Source: Bradyrhizobium sp. (lineage in GTDB: Bacteria > Pseudomonadota > Alphaproteobacteria > Rhizobiales > Xanthobacteraceae). From it: 64,000 nt of DNA. The first letter of the stretch is position 1. Each line of letters opens with the position of its first letter. The notes under the pieces are model-generated. The model was given only the letters and a program-made list of their open reading frames with translations. It had not been told where the DNA came from and searched no databases. The stretch spans positions 1 to 64,000 of the forward strand of contig NZ_DAIDJE010000020.1 in NCBI RefSeq assembly GCF_027451485.1, given 5' to 3'. A program made the translations under genes and the position numbers. Of this stretch, positions 51,084 to 61,162 are shown in pieces.

Positions 51084-51542
51084 ATGATACGAGGCATGTC
51101 TGCACCCTCCTTCATGGATTTGGCGCTGAAAACCGCTGAAAATGCCGGGAAAGAGGGCGAGGTCCCCATCGGGTGCGTCGTGGTCCGCGGCTGCGAGATC
51201 ATCGCAACAGCCAGCAACCGGACCCTCACTGACCGGGACCCCACCGCACACGCCGAAATTCTTGCCATCCGGCAAGCCGCCGAACTCGTCGGCACCGAGC
51301 GGCTCGTCGATTGCGACCTCTACGTCACGCTCGAGCCCTGCACAATGTGCGCGGGGGCGATTTCGTTTGCCCGGATTCGCAGGCTTTATTTCGGCGCGAC
51401 TGATCCGAAGGGCGGCGCGGTCGAATCCGGCGTGCGTTTCTTTGCGCAGCCTACCTGTCATCACGCACCGGAAATCTATTCCGCGGTCGGCGAACAGAAA
51501 GCAGCTAATCTCCTGCGGGATTTTTTCAAGGCGCGCAGGTGA
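51084..51542 (+). CDS. tadA: tRNA-specific adenosine deaminase
   Basis: A 152-residue zinc deaminase converting the wobble adenosine of tRNA-Arg(ACG) to inosine. The zinc and catalytic motifs are complete: THAEI-type HAEILAIRQAAE (His about 57, Glu 59) and LEPCTMCAGAISFARI (Cys about 87 and 90), and CHHAPEI is typical of bacterial TadA. A Met four codons in (MSAPSFMDLAL) is an alternative start. It diverges from the pseudouridine synthase gene across 128 bp. Confidence 0.95.
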   Translation: MIRGMSAPSFMDLALKTAENAGKEGEVPIGCVVVRGCEIIATASNRTLTDRDPTAHAEILAIRQAAELVGTERLVDCDLYVTLEPCTMCAGAISFARIRRLYFGATDPKGGAVESGVRFFAQPTCHHAPEIYSAVGEQKAANLLRDFFKARR

Positions 51543-51664
51543 TCGGCGGTCCTCCACTCCTCACTCCGGAATGGTCGCTAAGGACCATAGATCCGGCATC
51601 TCGATATTCTTTGATGTGCGAGCACGAGCTCGTGCTTCGCGCGTCCGGAACGACAGCAAAGCTG

Positions 51665-52570
51665 TCACCTGGCCAGGAAAAACTCCTGCAGCAAATTAGC
51701 GGTCACATCCGGATTTTCCTCGGTGAGGAAATGCCCGGAATCGACCGGCGAGCCCGTGATGTCAGTCGCCCACGTCTTCCAGGTGTCGAGCGGGGTCGCT
51801 GCGGCGCGCGCAATGCCGGCATCGCCCCATAGTGCCAGCATCGGGATGGTGATCTTTTTTCCTGCTTCGCGATCGGCCTTGTCGATCTCGTAATCCGCAT
51901 AGGCGCCGGCCCGATAATCCTCGCACATCGCATGCACCCGCGAGGGATCGCGGAACGCCGCCAGATAGTGTTCGAGCGCACGCGGATCGATGGCGTCGAG
52001 CGTCTTCGATTTGGTTTGGCTTGCCATCTTGAACCGCAGGAAGAAATCCGGGTTGCCGCCGATCAGCGTTTCCGGCAGCGGATAGGCCTGCGCCAGAAAC
52101 GTCCAGTGATAGATCTTCAGCGCATAGGGACGGTTGATCCGCTCCCAGTAATCATAAGTCGGCAGGATATCGAGCACCGCGAGCCGCGACAGCCGCCCGG
52201 GATGGTCGAGCGCCAGCCGATAGGCGACGCGCCCGCCACGGTCATGACCGGCCAGCGCGAAGTGCACGTGGCCGAGTTGCTCCATCGCCTCGATCATGAT
52301 TTGCGCCATTGCGCGTTTGGTATAGGGCGTATGATCCTTGTCGCTCTCCGGCATATCCGACCAGCCGTAGCCGGGCAGGTCGGCAATGATCAGCGTAAAA
52401 CGGTCGGCCAGTTGCGGCGCGACGCGGTGCCACATCACGTGCGTTTCGGAAAAGCCGTGAAGCAGCAATAGCGGCGGCCCCTTGCCGCCGACTCGGGCAA
52501 AGATGCGGCCGGATTTCGTGTTGATCCATTCGGAGCCGAAGCCGGGAAACAGGTCGGCCAGATCTGGCAT
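51665..52570 (-). CDS. Fluoroacetate (haloacetate) dehalogenase, alpha/beta hydrolase
   Basis: A 301-residue alpha/beta hydrolase. It aligns without gaps to the R. palustris fluoroacetate dehalogenase RPA1163 as I remember it. All key residues fall at the same numbers: nucleophile D110 and R111 in AGHDRGGR, R114 (carboxylate grip), D134 in [13 protein letters not shown]155 and W156 (fluoride pocket), Y219 and the base H280 in DSGHFL. It should hydrolyse haloacetates such as fluoroacetate to glycolate in the cytoplasm. It follows purD in the same direction but the pairing seems fortuitous. Activity on fluoride itself is inferred. Confidence 0.9.
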   Translation of the reverse strand: MPDLADLFPGFGSEWINTKSGRIFARVGGKGPPLLLLHGFSETHVMWHRVAPQLADRFTLIIADLPGYGWSDMPESDKDHTPYTKRAMAQIMIEAMEQLGHVHFALAGHDRGGRVAYRLALDHPGRLSRLAVLDILPTYDYWERINRPYALKIYHWTFLAQAYPLPETLIGGNPDFFLRFKMASQTKSKTLDAIDPRALEHYLAAFRDPSRVHAMCEDYRAGAYADYEIDKADREAGKKITIPMLALWGDAGIARAAATPLDTWKTWATDITGSPVDSGHFLTEENPDVTANLLQEFFLAR

Positions 52571-52603
52571 CGTCGATCACTCCACGTTGGACAGGCTCGA
52601 AAG

Positions 52604-53887
52604 CTATTTCCGGGCTTCTTCCTGTTCGACCGCCTGCCAGCCGATATCGCGCCGGCAAAAACCGTCCGCCCATCTGATCCGGTCGATCGCGGCGTAGGCG
52701 CGCCTGCGCGCCTCTACCACGGTGCTAGCCGAGGCGCAGATGTTGAGCACGCGGCCGCCATTGGCGAGAATGACGCCGTCCTTGTTCATTGTACCGGCCT
52801 GGAAGATTTGGACGCCCTCGATTTGCGCCGCCTGTTCCAGCCCCTCGATGCGTGTTCCCTTGGCGTAGTCGCCCGGATATCCCTTCGCGGCCATCACCAC
52901 CGTCAAGGCGAATTGAGGGTACCAGCGCAGATCGAAATGCTTCAGTCCGCCATCGCAGGCGGCCAGCATCGCGGGAACGAGGTCCGACATCATTCGCAAC
53001 ATCAGGACCTGGCATTCGGGGTCGCCGAAGCGCACGTTGTATTCAAACAGCTTGGGCCCGTCCGCGGTCAGCATCACGCCGGCATAGAGCACTCCCCGAA
53101 ACGGCGTGCCGCGCGCCTTCATGCCGGCCACCGTAGGCCCGATGATTCTTGCCATGATCTGATCGTGAATGGCGGGCGTAACAAATGGCGTCGGCGAATA
53201 GGCCCCCATGCCGCCGGTATTCGGGCCCTGATCGCGGTCGAACACGCGCTTGTGGTCCTGCGCGGAAGCAAGCGGGATCGCGGTCTCGCCGTCGCAGAGC
53301 GCGAAGAAACTGATCTCGCGGCCTTCGAGATATTCTTCGATCACGACCTCGGCACCCGCCGTGCCAAAGGCGCCATCGAACATCATGGCGATCGCGGCTT
53401 CCGCCTCGGCAAGCGTCCTCGCCACCACCACGCCCTTGCCGGCCGCAAGCCCGTCCGCCTTGACAACGATCGGCGCACCTTGCCCGCGTAGATAAGCGAG
53501 CGCGTCACCCGCATTGTTGAAACGGCTATAGGCGCCGGTCGGAATGTTGAATTCGGTGCAGAGATCCTTGGTGAACCCTTTGGACCCCTCGAGGCGCGCC
53601 GCCTGCTTGCTGGGCCCGAACGCCTTGATGCCGGCGCCCGAAAGATCGTCGACGATGCCGGCCGCAAGCGGCGTTTCCGGCCCGACCACGACCAGGTCGA
53701 CCTGGTTGCGCCGGCAAAACGCAATGACCGCCGCATGGTCGGCGACATCGAGCGCGATGCACTCGGCTTCGCGCGCGATGCCGGCGTTGCCGGGGGCGCA
53801 CCAGAGTTTGGTCAGCAGTGGTGAGGCCGCGATCTTCCACGCAAGAGCGTGTTCCCGGCCGCCGGAACCGAGCAGAAGGATTTTCAT
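52604..53887 (-). CDS. purD: Phosphoribosylamine-glycine ligase
   Basis: A 427-residue ATP-grasp enzyme for the second step of purine synthesis. It starts [20 protein letters not shown], has [20 protein letters not shown] (about 65-84), then [21 protein letters not shown] (about 92-112) and the ATP-grasp block [27 protein letters not shown] (about 137-163). [27 protein letters not shown] sequence around 215-237 (here [20 protein letters not shown]) completes the signature. The ATG at 53885-53887 is 34 bp past the point where the frame's upstream codons stop resembling the family. It diverges from xseA. Confidence 0.96.
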   Translation of the reverse strand: MKILLLGSGGREHALAWKIAASPLLTKLWCAPGNAGIAREAECIALDVADHAAVIAFCRRNQVDLVVVGPETPLAAGIVDDLSGAGIKAFGPSKQAARLEGSKGFTKDLCTEFNIPTGAYSRFNNAGDALAYLRGQGAPIVVKADGLAAGKGVVVARTLAEAEAAIAMMFDGAFGTAGAEVVIEEYLEGREISFFALCDGETAIPLASAQDHKRVFDRDQGPNTGGMGAYSPTPFVTPAIHDQIMARIIGPTVAGMKARGTPFRGVLYAGVMLTADGPKLFEYNVRFGDPECQVLMLRMMSDLVPAMLAACDGGLKHFDLRWYPQFALTVVMAAKGYPGDYAKGTRIEGLEQAAQIEGVQIFQAGTMNKDGVILANGGRVLNICASASTVVEARRRAYAAIDRIRWADGFCRRDIGWQAVEQEEARK

Positions 53888-54102
53888 GAGAACGCCAATG
53901 AGCACCCGCGCAATGTTTCTGTCGGTGGCATAAAACTCCCGTCCGCCGCAAGGGGCCATCCCGTGCAAATCGGCCTTTTCCCCCCAGCGGCCCGGCGAAT
54001 ATATGTTACTCGGAGCATCCGGGCGCATAAGACCGGGTTGGCGGTCCGGGACGAAACTCCTTAGATTTGGCCGAATGCGAAACCCCGAATCGATTGTTCG
54101 AT

Positions 54103-55716
54103 ATGGCTGCAACGGACGCCCTGATCAACGCACCTGAATTCACGGTGACAGAACTGTCATCCGCGTTGCGGCGGACGGTGGAGGACGCCTACGGCCATGT
54201 CCGGCTCCGCGGCGAGATCACCGGCTTCCGCGGCGCCCACGCCTCCGGCCACTGCTATTTCGCGTTGAAGGACGACGGCGCCAAGATCGAGGCCGTGATC
54301 TGGAAAGGCACCCATTACCGGATGCGCTTCAAGCCGCAGGAGGGGCTTGAGGTCATCGCCACCGGCAAGCTCACGACCTATCCGGGCTCCTCGAAATACC
54401 AGATCGTCATCGAAGCGCTCGAGCCTGCGGGCATCGGCGCACTGATGGCGCTGATGGAGGAGCGCAAGAAGAAGCTTGCCGCCGAAGGCCTTTTCAGCGA
54501 AGCGCGCAAGCAGCTCTTGCCGTGGCTGCCTGAAGTGATCGGCGTGGTCACCTCGCCGACCGGCGCTGTGATCCGCGACATCCTGCATCGGCTGGAAGAC
54601 CGCTTTCCTCGAAGGGTGCTGGTGTGGCCGGTGCGCGTGCAGGGCGAAGGTTCGGCTGAACAGGTCGCGAATGCGATCCGCGGCTTCAATGCATTGCCCG
54701 AAGGCGGCCGGATTCCGCGGCCCGATCTCCTGATCGTGGCGCGCGGCGGCGGATCGCTGGAAGATCTCTGGTCGTTCAACGAGGAGATCGTCGTCCGCGC
54801 TGCTGCCGACAGCATGATCCCGCTGATTTCCGCCGTTGGTCACGAAACCGACGTCACGCTGATCGATTTTGCCGCTGACAAGCGCGCGCCTACACCGACC
54901 GCGGCGGCGGAAATGGCCGTTCCAGTACGAAGCGAGCTGTTGCTCGAAGTGGCCTCGCTGGCGCGGCGCTCGATGCTGTGCTGGCAGCGCGGCGCGGAAA
55001 TGCGCCGCAACGAATTGCGGGCCGCGGCGCGCGCTTTGCCTGGCTTGAGCGAACTCCTCGCCATTCCGCGGCAACGGCTGGACAGCGCCGCTGCCGCCCT
55101 GCCCCGCGGACTGAAGGCCAACACACATGCGCACTTCCGCCATTTTGCAAGCCTTGGTGCGCGGCTGACCATGCGCGTGCTGCGGGCACAACTGGCGCAC
55201 GCGCGACAGCGTCTGACCGGATCCGGCGAGCGGCTGACGCATTCGACAGGAAGCCTGCTGCGGAACCGCAACGATCGCTTCAGCGGGCTCGCGATCCGGC
55301 TGAAGGCTTCGAAGCTGTCCAATGCGCAGGCGCAACGCCAGGCGACCGCCGCAAATCGCGAACGCGTGCTGCGATTGACGGAACGTGCACGCCGCGCGCT
55401 GGCAACCTCGACGCAGCGGCTGGCGGCGCGGGTAGCCCACAGCGGACAGCTCTTGAACGCGCTCTCCTATCGCGGCGTACTGGCGCGGGGCTTCGCGCTG
55501 GTCCGCGACGAGACAGGCTATCCGCTGCATGCCGCGGCCGAGGTTGGATCGGGCACGCGCATGAGCATCGAATTCGCCGACGGACGTGTCGCAGTCACCT
55601 CGGACGAAGGCCGCACGGCGCCGACATCGTCATCGCCGAAGCCAGCGCAGCGCGAGGCGAGGCCCGCAACGCCCAGGCGCGTCGCGAAGCCGGTCGATCA
55701 GGGGAGCCTGTTCTAG
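54103..55716 (+). CDS. xseA: Exodeoxyribonuclease VII large subunit
   Basis: A 537-residue nuclease subunit degrading single-stranded DNA with XseB. It has the N-terminal OB fold ([27 protein letters not shown], about 13-39), [26 protein letters not shown] (about 106-131), the catalytic region [22 protein letters not shown] (about 149-170) and [24 protein letters not shown] (about 208-231), [25 protein letters not shown] (about 244-268), then a long Ala/Arg/Leu-rich coiled segment and a basic tail ending GSLF. ATG 54103 is chosen; an upstream TTG at 54067 would add 12 residues. xseB is not in the window. Confidence 0.96.
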   Translation: MAATDALINAPEFTVTELSSALRRTVEDAYGHVRLRGEITGFRGAHASGHCYFALKDDGAKIEAVIWKGTHYRMRFKPQEGLEVIATGKLTTYPGSSKYQIVIEALEPAGIGALMALMEERKKKLAAEGLFSEARKQLLPWLPEVIGVVTSPTGAVIRDILHRLEDRFPRRVLVWPVRVQGEGSAEQVANAIRGFNALPEGGRIPRPDLLIVARGGGSLEDLWSFNEEIVVRAAADSMIPLISAVGHETDVTLIDFAADKRAPTPTAAAEMAVPVRSELLLEVASLARRSMLCWQRGAEMRRNELRAAARALPGLSELLAIPRQRLDSAAAALPRGLKANTHAHFRHFASLGARLTMRVLRAQLAHARQRLTGSGERLTHSTGSLLRNRNDRFSGLAIRLKASKLSNAQAQRQATAANRERVLRLTERARRALATSTQRLAARVAHSGQLLNALSYRGVLARGFALVRDETGYPLHAAAEVGSGTRMSIEFADGRVAVTSDEGRTAPTSSSPKPAQREARPATPRRVAKPVDQGSLF

Positions 55717-55748
55717 TCGCGTTTCGAAAAAAAGCATGCCCTCGGGCT

Positions 55749-56573
55749 TTATCGCGCCAGCCACTCGGCGACGCGCCTTTGCGAATCGGCGCGCGCTTCG
55801 GCATCGGTTCCGACGTGACCCTTTTCGGGGTCGCCCCCGTCCGTGTTTTCAAGCGGCAGGTTGGGGCGATCGAAATCGTGGTAAGCGCGGGGATAGACCA
55901 CGATCCGCGTCAGCGCGCTGCGGCCGTGGGCGCCCTCGACCATCTGGCGGCAGGCCGGCGGCGAGCTGACGTCGTCGTTGGCGCCGATCAGAACCAGCGT
56001 CGGAACGCGCGCACTCCAGCCGAGTCGCGACGACAAGCGGCAATCGGGATAGAAGGCGACGGCCGAACGGAAGTCCGGCTCGGCGTGGTGCAGCCACAAT
56101 TGCGGGCGAACGGCCCACAACAGCGCGTTGGCGCCGTTGGCCCAGCCCAACAGGCTGATGCGATTATGCGCGACCCAGCTTTGCTGCATCAGCCATTGCC
56201 GTGCCGCGAGGATATCGGCCACCCGCTCGCGGCGGGCGGTAATCCTGCGTATCTTGACGTGACACTGCGGACCGAGTTCGCGCGAACCGTAGCTGTCGGG
56301 AAACAAGACAGCCTTGCCTTCCTCAAGCAATTGCTCGGCCCAGTCGCGGTAGCGCACCAGGACCGGCTCTGAACGTCCACCCAGCCCGCCGCATCCATGC
56401 AGCGCGATCACGGCCGGAAACGGACCCACCCCGATCGGCTTGAACAGCTGCGCGTGCAGCACCGTCGCCCCGGCAGGAATTTCGATCGGCTGCGGCACAG
56501 GCAGCTGCGCCGCGCGCGCGGACCACGTCCCGGCGATAAAAGCGGCGGCAATGACAATCGATGGCAAACGCAT
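55749..56573 (-). CDS. Dienelactone-hydrolase-like exported protein without nucleophile
   Basis: A 274-residue alpha/beta hydrolase-fold protein with a signal peptide (LPSIVIAAAFIAGTWSARA). PFPAVIALHGCGGLGG (about 53-68) forms the oxyanion loop and a charge-relay Asp and His are available in LIGANDDVSSP and YHDFDRP. However, the nucleophile elbow reads LLGWANGANALLW (about 146-158) where the family has Ser (GWSNGG) or Cys, so the nucleophile is Ala. It is either inactive or uses another residue. The mature protein should be periplasmic; the substrate is unknown. It is convergent with xseA. Confidence 0.85.
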   Translation of the reverse strand: MRLPSIVIAAAFIAGTWSARAAQLPVPQPIEIPAGATVLHAQLFKPIGVGPFPAVIALHGCGGLGGRSEPVLVRYRDWAEQLLEEGKAVLFPDSYGSRELGPQCHVKIRRITARRERVADILAARQWLMQQSWVAHNRISLLGWANGANALLWAVRPQLWLHHAEPDFRSAVAFYPDCRLSSRLGWSARVPTLVLIGANDDVSSPPACRQMVEGAHGRSALTRIVVYPRAYHDFDRPNLPLENTDGGDPEKGHVGTDAEARADSQRRVAEWLAR

Positions 56574-56775
56574 GATTTCCGGATCGAGACGGGGTTTGGC
56601 GATCCATTCGGACGTTTCGCGTCCCATTTCAGGAATGCTCTGAAAAGCTAACATGCACCAGACATCAGATTCATCACAAATCGGTGGGTTTGACCTGCGG
56701 ACATGCCAACCTATCTATGCTAGTAAATTGATGGTCGCTTGACCGGCGACGGAAGACCTTCGGAGAGCTTTTCAG

Positions 56776-56997
56776 GTGCTCAACAAATCCGGCCCGCCGG
56801 GTCACGGCGAAGCTCAGCTGCAATATCTGGACGGCGATTTTCGCGTGATCTCGCCGGGGACCTACGTGCGTTGTGCCGTGACGGACGTGCGGATTCCGCT
56901 GGACGAACTCAAATATTGGAGCGTCGATTTGCAGGAGGCTTATGCGCAGCCCACGGCGGTGCTCCAGCGGCACTTTCCGGCCGCGCTGAAAACCTAA
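56776..56997 (+). CDS. DUF2093 domain-containing protein
   Basis: A 73-residue alphaproteobacterial protein. The DUF2093 pattern is complete: GEAQLQYLDGDFRVISPGTYVRCAVTDVRIPLDELKYWSVDLQEAYA (about 11-57), then VLQRHF. It is read from GTG 56776 and faces lpxK tail to tail, with only 5 bp between the two stops. In relatives the same gene lies beside lpxK, which suggests an envelope-related role, but nothing else supports this. Confidence 0.9.
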   Translation: MLNKSGPPGHGEAQLQYLDGDFRVISPGTYVRCAVTDVRIPLDELKYWSVDLQEAYAQPTAVLQRHFPAALKT

Positions 56998-57002
56998 AGC
57001 GG

Positions 57003-58028
57003 TCAGCTTTTTCGAAATTGCCGATCCCGCGCGCGAAACAGCCGGTCGGACACGAACTTGCGCACCGCCTCGGCGCCGTCGAATTCGAGCTTCACCGGAA
57101 ACGGCACAATGCCTTGGGCCCATGGCGGCAATTTCCCGCCGACCCCAAGCCGCGCCAGATCCTTTTCAGTGGTCACCAGCGCCCAGCCATTGCGCCTCGC
57201 CTCCAAAACCAGCGGCTCGATCTCGCTTTGCGTGAAGGGATGGTGATCGGCAAAGACGCGCTCCCTTATGACCTCAACGCCGTAACCGCGCAGCGTCCGG
57301 AAGAAGCGACCGGGATCGCCGATCCCGGCAAATGCCAGGGCGCGTTGGCCGCGCAACCGGGAGGCAGTGGCATCGTCGGCTTTCAGGTGCGCCGTCAATA
57401 CGGGTTTGTCCTGGGCTGACACCCGGGCGGCAATGGCGGCGGCCGCGTTGCCTTCCCCGATCAGGATCAACGCGTCCGTGCGGTCGATCTGCGGCGGCAA
57501 CGGGGCCCGCAACGGGCCTGCCGGGAAAACCTTCACATTGCCGAGCCCGCGATTGGCATCAATGACGATCAGCGCGACATCCTTGGCAATCGCCGGATTC
57601 TGAAAACCGTCGTCCATCACGATCACGGTCGCAGCCTTCGACCTGGCGAGGGCGAGACCCTCGATGCGCTCACGCGCGACCGCGACCGGAACGGTCCGCG
57701 CCATCATCGACGGCTCGTCGCCGACATCACTTGCCTGATGACGTTCGGGATCGACCATGACGGGCCCCCGCAGCCGCCCACCATAGCCGCGACTAAGCAC
57801 GACCGGCGTCTCGCCGAGATCGCGCAGCAGGCTGACCAGGGCCAGGACGGTCGGCGTCTTGCCGGCGCCGCCCAGGTGATAGTTGCCGACGCAGAACACG
57901 GGAATGCCGGCGTCAAAGCCCTTGCGCTGCAAACGGCGGCTGGCGACCGCGCCATAGGCGGCCGCGAGCGGCGACAGCAGCAGCGACATCAAGGATGGTG
58001 GCCGGTACCAAAAGGCCGGCTCACGCAT
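57003..58028 (-). CDS. lpxK: Tetraacyldisaccharide 4'-kinase
   Basis: A 341-residue inner-membrane-associated kinase that phosphorylates the 4'-position of tetraacyldisaccharide-1-phosphate in lipid A synthesis. N-terminal hydrophobic helix LMSLLLSPLAAAYGAVA (about 13-29); P-loop VGNYHLGGAGKTPTVLALV (about 47-65, Walker A GGAGKT); the RGYGGR block LSRGYGGRLRGPV (about 79-91); and VIVMDDGFQNPAIAKD (about 137-152) of the catalytic Asp. The start overlaps the waaA stop by 8 bp. It is the last gene of the leftward lipid A operon. Confidence 0.96.
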   Translation of the reverse strand: MREPAFWYRPPSLMSLLLSPLAAAYGAVASRRLQRKGFDAGIPVFCVGNYHLGGAGKTPTVLALVSLLRDLGETPVVLSRGYGGRLRGPVMVDPERHQASDVGDEPSMMARTVPVAVARERIEGLALARSKAATVIVMDDGFQNPAIAKDVALIVIDANRGLGNVKVFPAGPLRAPLPPQIDRTDALILIGEGNAAAAIAARVSAQDKPVLTAHLKADDATASRLRGQRALAFAGIGDPGRFFRTLRGYGVEVIRERVFADHHPFTQSEIEPLVLEARRNGWALVTTEKDLARLGVGGKLPPWAQGIVPFPVKLEFDGAEAVRKFVSDRLFRARDRQFRKS

Positions 58029-59325
58029 CCGCCGCCCCCATTTCGAGGCGCAGTTGCAGGAGATAAGGCTCCAGCGCCGCAAGCGTCCGGTCCAGCGCTC
58101 CGCCGAGTTGAGAGACCACCCGCTCGGCTGCGGCGATGGCGGAATCGCGCGCCTTGGGATCGGCCAGCAACTGTCCAAGTTGCTTCACCAGCGCCTCGCG
58201 GGTCTCAACGACCCTGGCGCCGCCGGCACGATCGAGGGCCTCGTACACGTCGGCAAAGTTGAAGACGTGAGGCCCATGAACCAGCGCCGCGCCGAGCTTG
58301 ACGGCTTCGATCGGATTCTGGCCGCCATGCTTGACCAGTGAGCCGCCGATGAAAACGACCGGCGAGAGCCGGTAGAACAGTCCCAGTTCACCCATCGTGT
58401 CGGCGACGTAGATGTCGGTCGCTGCGGTCGGCAACTCCTCATGCGACCGTATGCTCGCGTGCAGCCCGGAAGCCTCGATGATCTGGGCAATCGCTTCGCC
58501 CCGGCCCGGATGTCGCGGAACGAGCACCATCAACAGGGATGGAAAAAAGCCCGCCAGCGTTCGATGCGCTTCGAGCAGGACTTCCTCTTCTCCCGGGTGG
58601 GTCGACGCCGCCACGATGATCGGGCGGCCGCGCGTTACCGCCATCAACCGCTCGAGCTTGCTGAAATCGGCGGGAGGCGCCGGAACATCGAGCTTGAGAT
58701 TGCCGGTGACAACGACGTTGCGGCTGCCTAGCGAGCTAAAACGCTCCGCATCGACGCGAGATTGCGCCAGGCAGACGTCGAACCGGCCGAGCAGCGCCGA
58801 GATTGTACCGCTGACGCGCCGCCAGCGCGGAAATGAGCGATGCGACATCCGGCCGTTGATCAGGACCATCGGCAAGCGCCTCGCCGCGCTCGACAGGATG
58901 AGATTGGGCCACAGATCGGATTCGATGAACAGCGCCAGGCTCGGCCGCCAATGGTCGAGGAAGCGCGCCACATAGCGCGGCGAATCGTAAGGAACGTATT
59001 GATGGATAATGTCGGGCGGAAAACGTTTGGCGACGATAGCCGCCGAAGTGACGGTGCCCGAAGTCACCAGAATGCGGATATTGAGCGCACGCAGCCTCTC
59101 GATCAGGCTGGCTGCCGCCAGGACTTCGCCGACGCTCGCCCCATGAATCCATACCAGCGGCCCGTGCGGCCTTGCGTCCGCGCTCATGCCGCGCCGCTCG
59201 CCAACCCGCTCCGGGTCCTCCTTGCCTTGCATGAGCCGCCGCTTGATCAGCGCGGGCGCGAGCGGCACCGCGGCCGAAGATAGCCGCCGGTAGACGCGCA
59301 GCGTCATCGGCAAGGCGTTAGCCAT
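58021..59325 (-). CDS. waaA: Kdo transferase (3-deoxy-D-manno-octulosonate transferase)
   Basis: A 434-residue GT-B glycosyltransferase that adds Kdo to lipid IVA. The N-terminus holds a membrane anchor (LSSAAVPLAPALIKRRLM region) and the catalytic Glu in LVWIHGASVGEVLAAASLIE (about 57-76). HQYVPYDSPRYVARFLDHWRPSLALFIESDLWPNLI (about 107-142) and VAASTHPGEEEVLLEAHRTL (about 239-258) are typical, as is VVFIGGSLVKHGGQNPIEA. The ATG at 59323-59325 overlaps the DUF374 gene by 8 bp, as in the next junction, indicating tight coupling. Confidence 0.96.
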   Translation of the reverse strand: MANALPMTLRVYRRLSSAAVPLAPALIKRRLMQGKEDPERVGERRGMSADARPHGPLVWIHGASVGEVLAAASLIERLRALNIRILVTSGTVTSAAIVAKRFPPDIIHQYVPYDSPRYVARFLDHWRPSLALFIESDLWPNLILSSAARRLPMVLINGRMSHRSFPRWRRVSGTISALLGRFDVCLAQSRVDAERFSSLGSRNVVVTGNLKLDVPAPPADFSKLERLMAVTRGRPIIVAASTHPGEEEVLLEAHRTLAGFFPSLLMVLVPRHPGRGEAIAQIIEASGLHASIRSHEELPTAATDIYVADTMGELGLFYRLSPVVFIGGSLVKHGGQNPIEAVKLGAALVHGPHVFNFADVYEALDRAGGARVVETREALVKQLGQLLADPKARDSAIAAAERVVSQLGGALDRTLAALEPYLLQLRLEMGAADA

Positions 59326-60034
59326 GCGGCGCCCCTTTGGGACGTCCCACTCGCGCATAGGCACGGCTCATGGCGTCGTCGAGGGTCGCCTCCAGCCGCG
59401 CACGCAGTTCTTCCATCTTCTCGGCGTCGGCATCGGGTGGAACCATAATGATATCGCCTCCCACCAACGCTCCACGTCCGAACGGCAGATTGATCGTAGT
59501 CCGGTCCCAGTTATTCAAGCGTCGATAGCGGCTGGTCACCATCGCAAACGGCATAATCGGTCGTCCGGATTCGCGCGCCAGCATGATGATGCCAAGCCCG
59601 GCTACCCGCGAACGCTTTGGCACATCGGCAGTCAGCGCAACATTATACCCCTGTTCGAGCGCGCGTACCATCTCCTTGAACGCGCCGACACCACCCTTGC
59701 GGTGAAACGCCGAGCCGTGATCGCCGGACCCCCTGATGGTGCCGATCCCGAGCCGTTCGGCGGTGATGGCGTTGTATTCCCCGTCGCGATGTCGCGAGAT
59801 CAAGACCTTGACCCGATGACTATCCTTGGTCTTGACGAATGGGGTCATGAAATGCTGACCGTGCCAGAACGCGAAGATCGCCGGCATCTGCGGCTCGACG
59901 ATCTCATAGACGTCAGGCGGATCGAAACTGAAACGATTGGTGCGCCAGACCAGTCGCAGGTATCCGGCCGCGAGCGAACCCACAGCGCGCTGAAACCAGT
60001 TGCTGCGCAAGAGATCGCGAACCAGCTTTTTCAA
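59318..60034 (-). CDS. DUF374 lysophospholipid acyltransferase family protein
   Basis: A 238-residue protein of COG2121. It carries LPS-acyltransferase-like signatures: LISRHRDGEYNAITAERLGIGTIRGSGDHGS (about 77-107), EMVRALEQGYNVALTADVPKRS (about 118-139) and GIIMLARESGRPIMPFAM (about 145-162). It is always found beside waaA in alphaproteobacteria and probably acylates a lipid A precursor or another glycolipid at the inner membrane. The TTG at 60032-60034 overlaps the stop of DUF4170 by 4 bp. Confidence 0.9.
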   Translation of the reverse strand: MKKLVRDLLRSNWFQRAVGSLAAGYLRLVWRTNRFSFDPPDVYEIVEPQMPAIFAFWHGQHFMTPFVKTKDSHRVKVLISRHRDGEYNAITAERLGIGTIRGSGDHGSAFHRKGGVGAFKEMVRALEQGYNVALTADVPKRSRVAGLGIIMLARESGRPIMPFAMVTSRYRRLNNWDRTTINLPFGRGALVGGDIIMVPPDADAEKMEELRARLEATLDDAMSRAYARVGRPKGAPHG

Positions 60035-60279
60035 CGGCCGGTCTTCGTATCTTGCTCGGGATCGAGCAGGCGGTGAAGGTGAACGATGAAAAATCTCATA
60101 TGGGCATTGTCGACGGTCTGCTGTGCCCTCGCCTTCCAGGCCGTATAGGCACTCGCATAATTCGGGTACAGACCGACGATCTCCACCTTCGAAAGGTCCT
60201 TGAAGGTATTTTGCCCAAGGTCGGTCAACTCGCCGCCAAGCACCAGATGCAGCAGTTGTTGTGGGGCACTATCCGACAT
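60031..60279 (-). CDS. DUF4170 domain-containing protein
   Basis: An 82-residue soluble alphaproteobacterial protein. The family pattern is LLHLVLGGELTDLGQNTFKDLSKVEIVGLYPNYASAYTAWKARAQQTVDNAHMRFFIVHLHRLLDP (about 9-74), a small alpha/beta unit. Within the lipid A operon it stands between the phosphatase-like gene and the DUF374 acyltransferase, a position shared with relatives. Role unknown; the co-location suggests it supports envelope synthesis. Confidence 0.9.
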   Translation of the reverse strand: MSDSAPQQLLHLVLGGELTDLGQNTFKDLSKVEIVGLYPNYASAYTAWKARAQQTVDNAHMRFFIVHLHRLLDPEQDTKTGR

Positions 60280-60340
60280 GATTTCCTGATCCTAAAGCCG
60301 TGCCCGGCTCGCAGTGTTTCCAAACGTGTCGGGGCATCCC

Positions 60341-61162
60341 TCACGGCAACGGGTGGCGTCGAAACTGCTCGACGATGCTGGCATGACGATCGCGCCCCGC
60401 CGCCACAAGTATCCCGTGCGTCACCTCGCGGCGATTATACTGGATGATGTCCCCCGACAGCGCAGTCATGCTACCATTCGCTTCCTGCACGATCAAATTT
60501 GCGGCCGCAAGGTCCCAATCGTGGCTTTGTCCGCCGGCAAAAGCGGCATCGAGCTTGCCGTCCGCCACGCGACACAGGCGCAGCGCCAGCGATCCGATCC
60601 GCGGATGCAACGAAATTTCCCCACCCGAGCGATTAAGCCGCTCGACCAGCGGCTTTGGCCCGGCGATGCGGGAAAAATCAAGTCCAAGGCCGGGCGTCGC
60701 ATGGACTGTGGCGCTGTTGAGCCGTGATCCGCTTCCGCGCTCGGCAAAGAAGAATTCATCGCTCGCCGGCGCGAATACGGCGGCAATCACCGGCTGCCCA
60801 TTTTCGACCAGCGCCACGCTGACGCACCAGTCCTCCCGGCCGGCAAGATAGGCGCGCGTGCCGTCGATCGGATCGACAATCCAGACCAGATGTTTGCCAA
60901 CACGCGACTGGTCGTCAGCGTTTTCCTCGGAAAGCCAGCCATAGTCCGGCGTCGCCGACCGCAAGCGGCGCGCAATCAGCTCGTTGACCGCAATGTCCGC
61001 CTCCGACACCGGAGACGAGCTTCCCTTGATCCAGTTTTTCAGTTCAGTCCGGAACAGGGACAACGCCAGCAAGCCGGCCTCCCGCACCGTGTCGGTCAGA
61101 AGCGCGGCGTCGCGTGCCAGATTTTCCGGGTAGGCTTGGGTCGGAGCATCATCGTCCGCCAA
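60341..61162 (-). CDS. 3'(2'),5'-bisphosphate nucleotidase CysQ-like / inositol monophosphatase family
   Basis: A 273-residue lithium-sensitive phosphatase. The metal motifs are WLSEENADD (Glu about 80), VDPIDGTRAYLAGREDWCVSVAL (about 96-118) and SHDWDLAAANLIVQEANG (about 212-229). The pattern fits CysQ (PAP phosphatase) better than SuhB. It starts at TTG 61160-61162, overlapping the pmbA stop by 14 bp, and is followed by DUF4170. It would recycle PAP from sulfate assimilation; why it sits with lipid A genes is unclear, though the order is conserved in relatives. Confidence 0.88.
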   Translation of the reverse strand: MADDDAPTQAYPENLARDAALLTDTVREAGLLALSLFRTELKNWIKGSSSPVSEADIAVNELIARRLRSATPDYGWLSEENADDQSRVGKHLVWIVDPIDGTRAYLAGREDWCVSVALVENGQPVIAAVFAPASDEFFFAERGSGSRLNSATVHATPGLGLDFSRIAGPKPLVERLNRSGGEISLHPRIGSLALRLCRVADGKLDAAFAGGQSHDWDLAAANLIVQEANGSMTALSGDIIQYNRREVTHGILVAAGRDRHASIVEQFRRHPLP

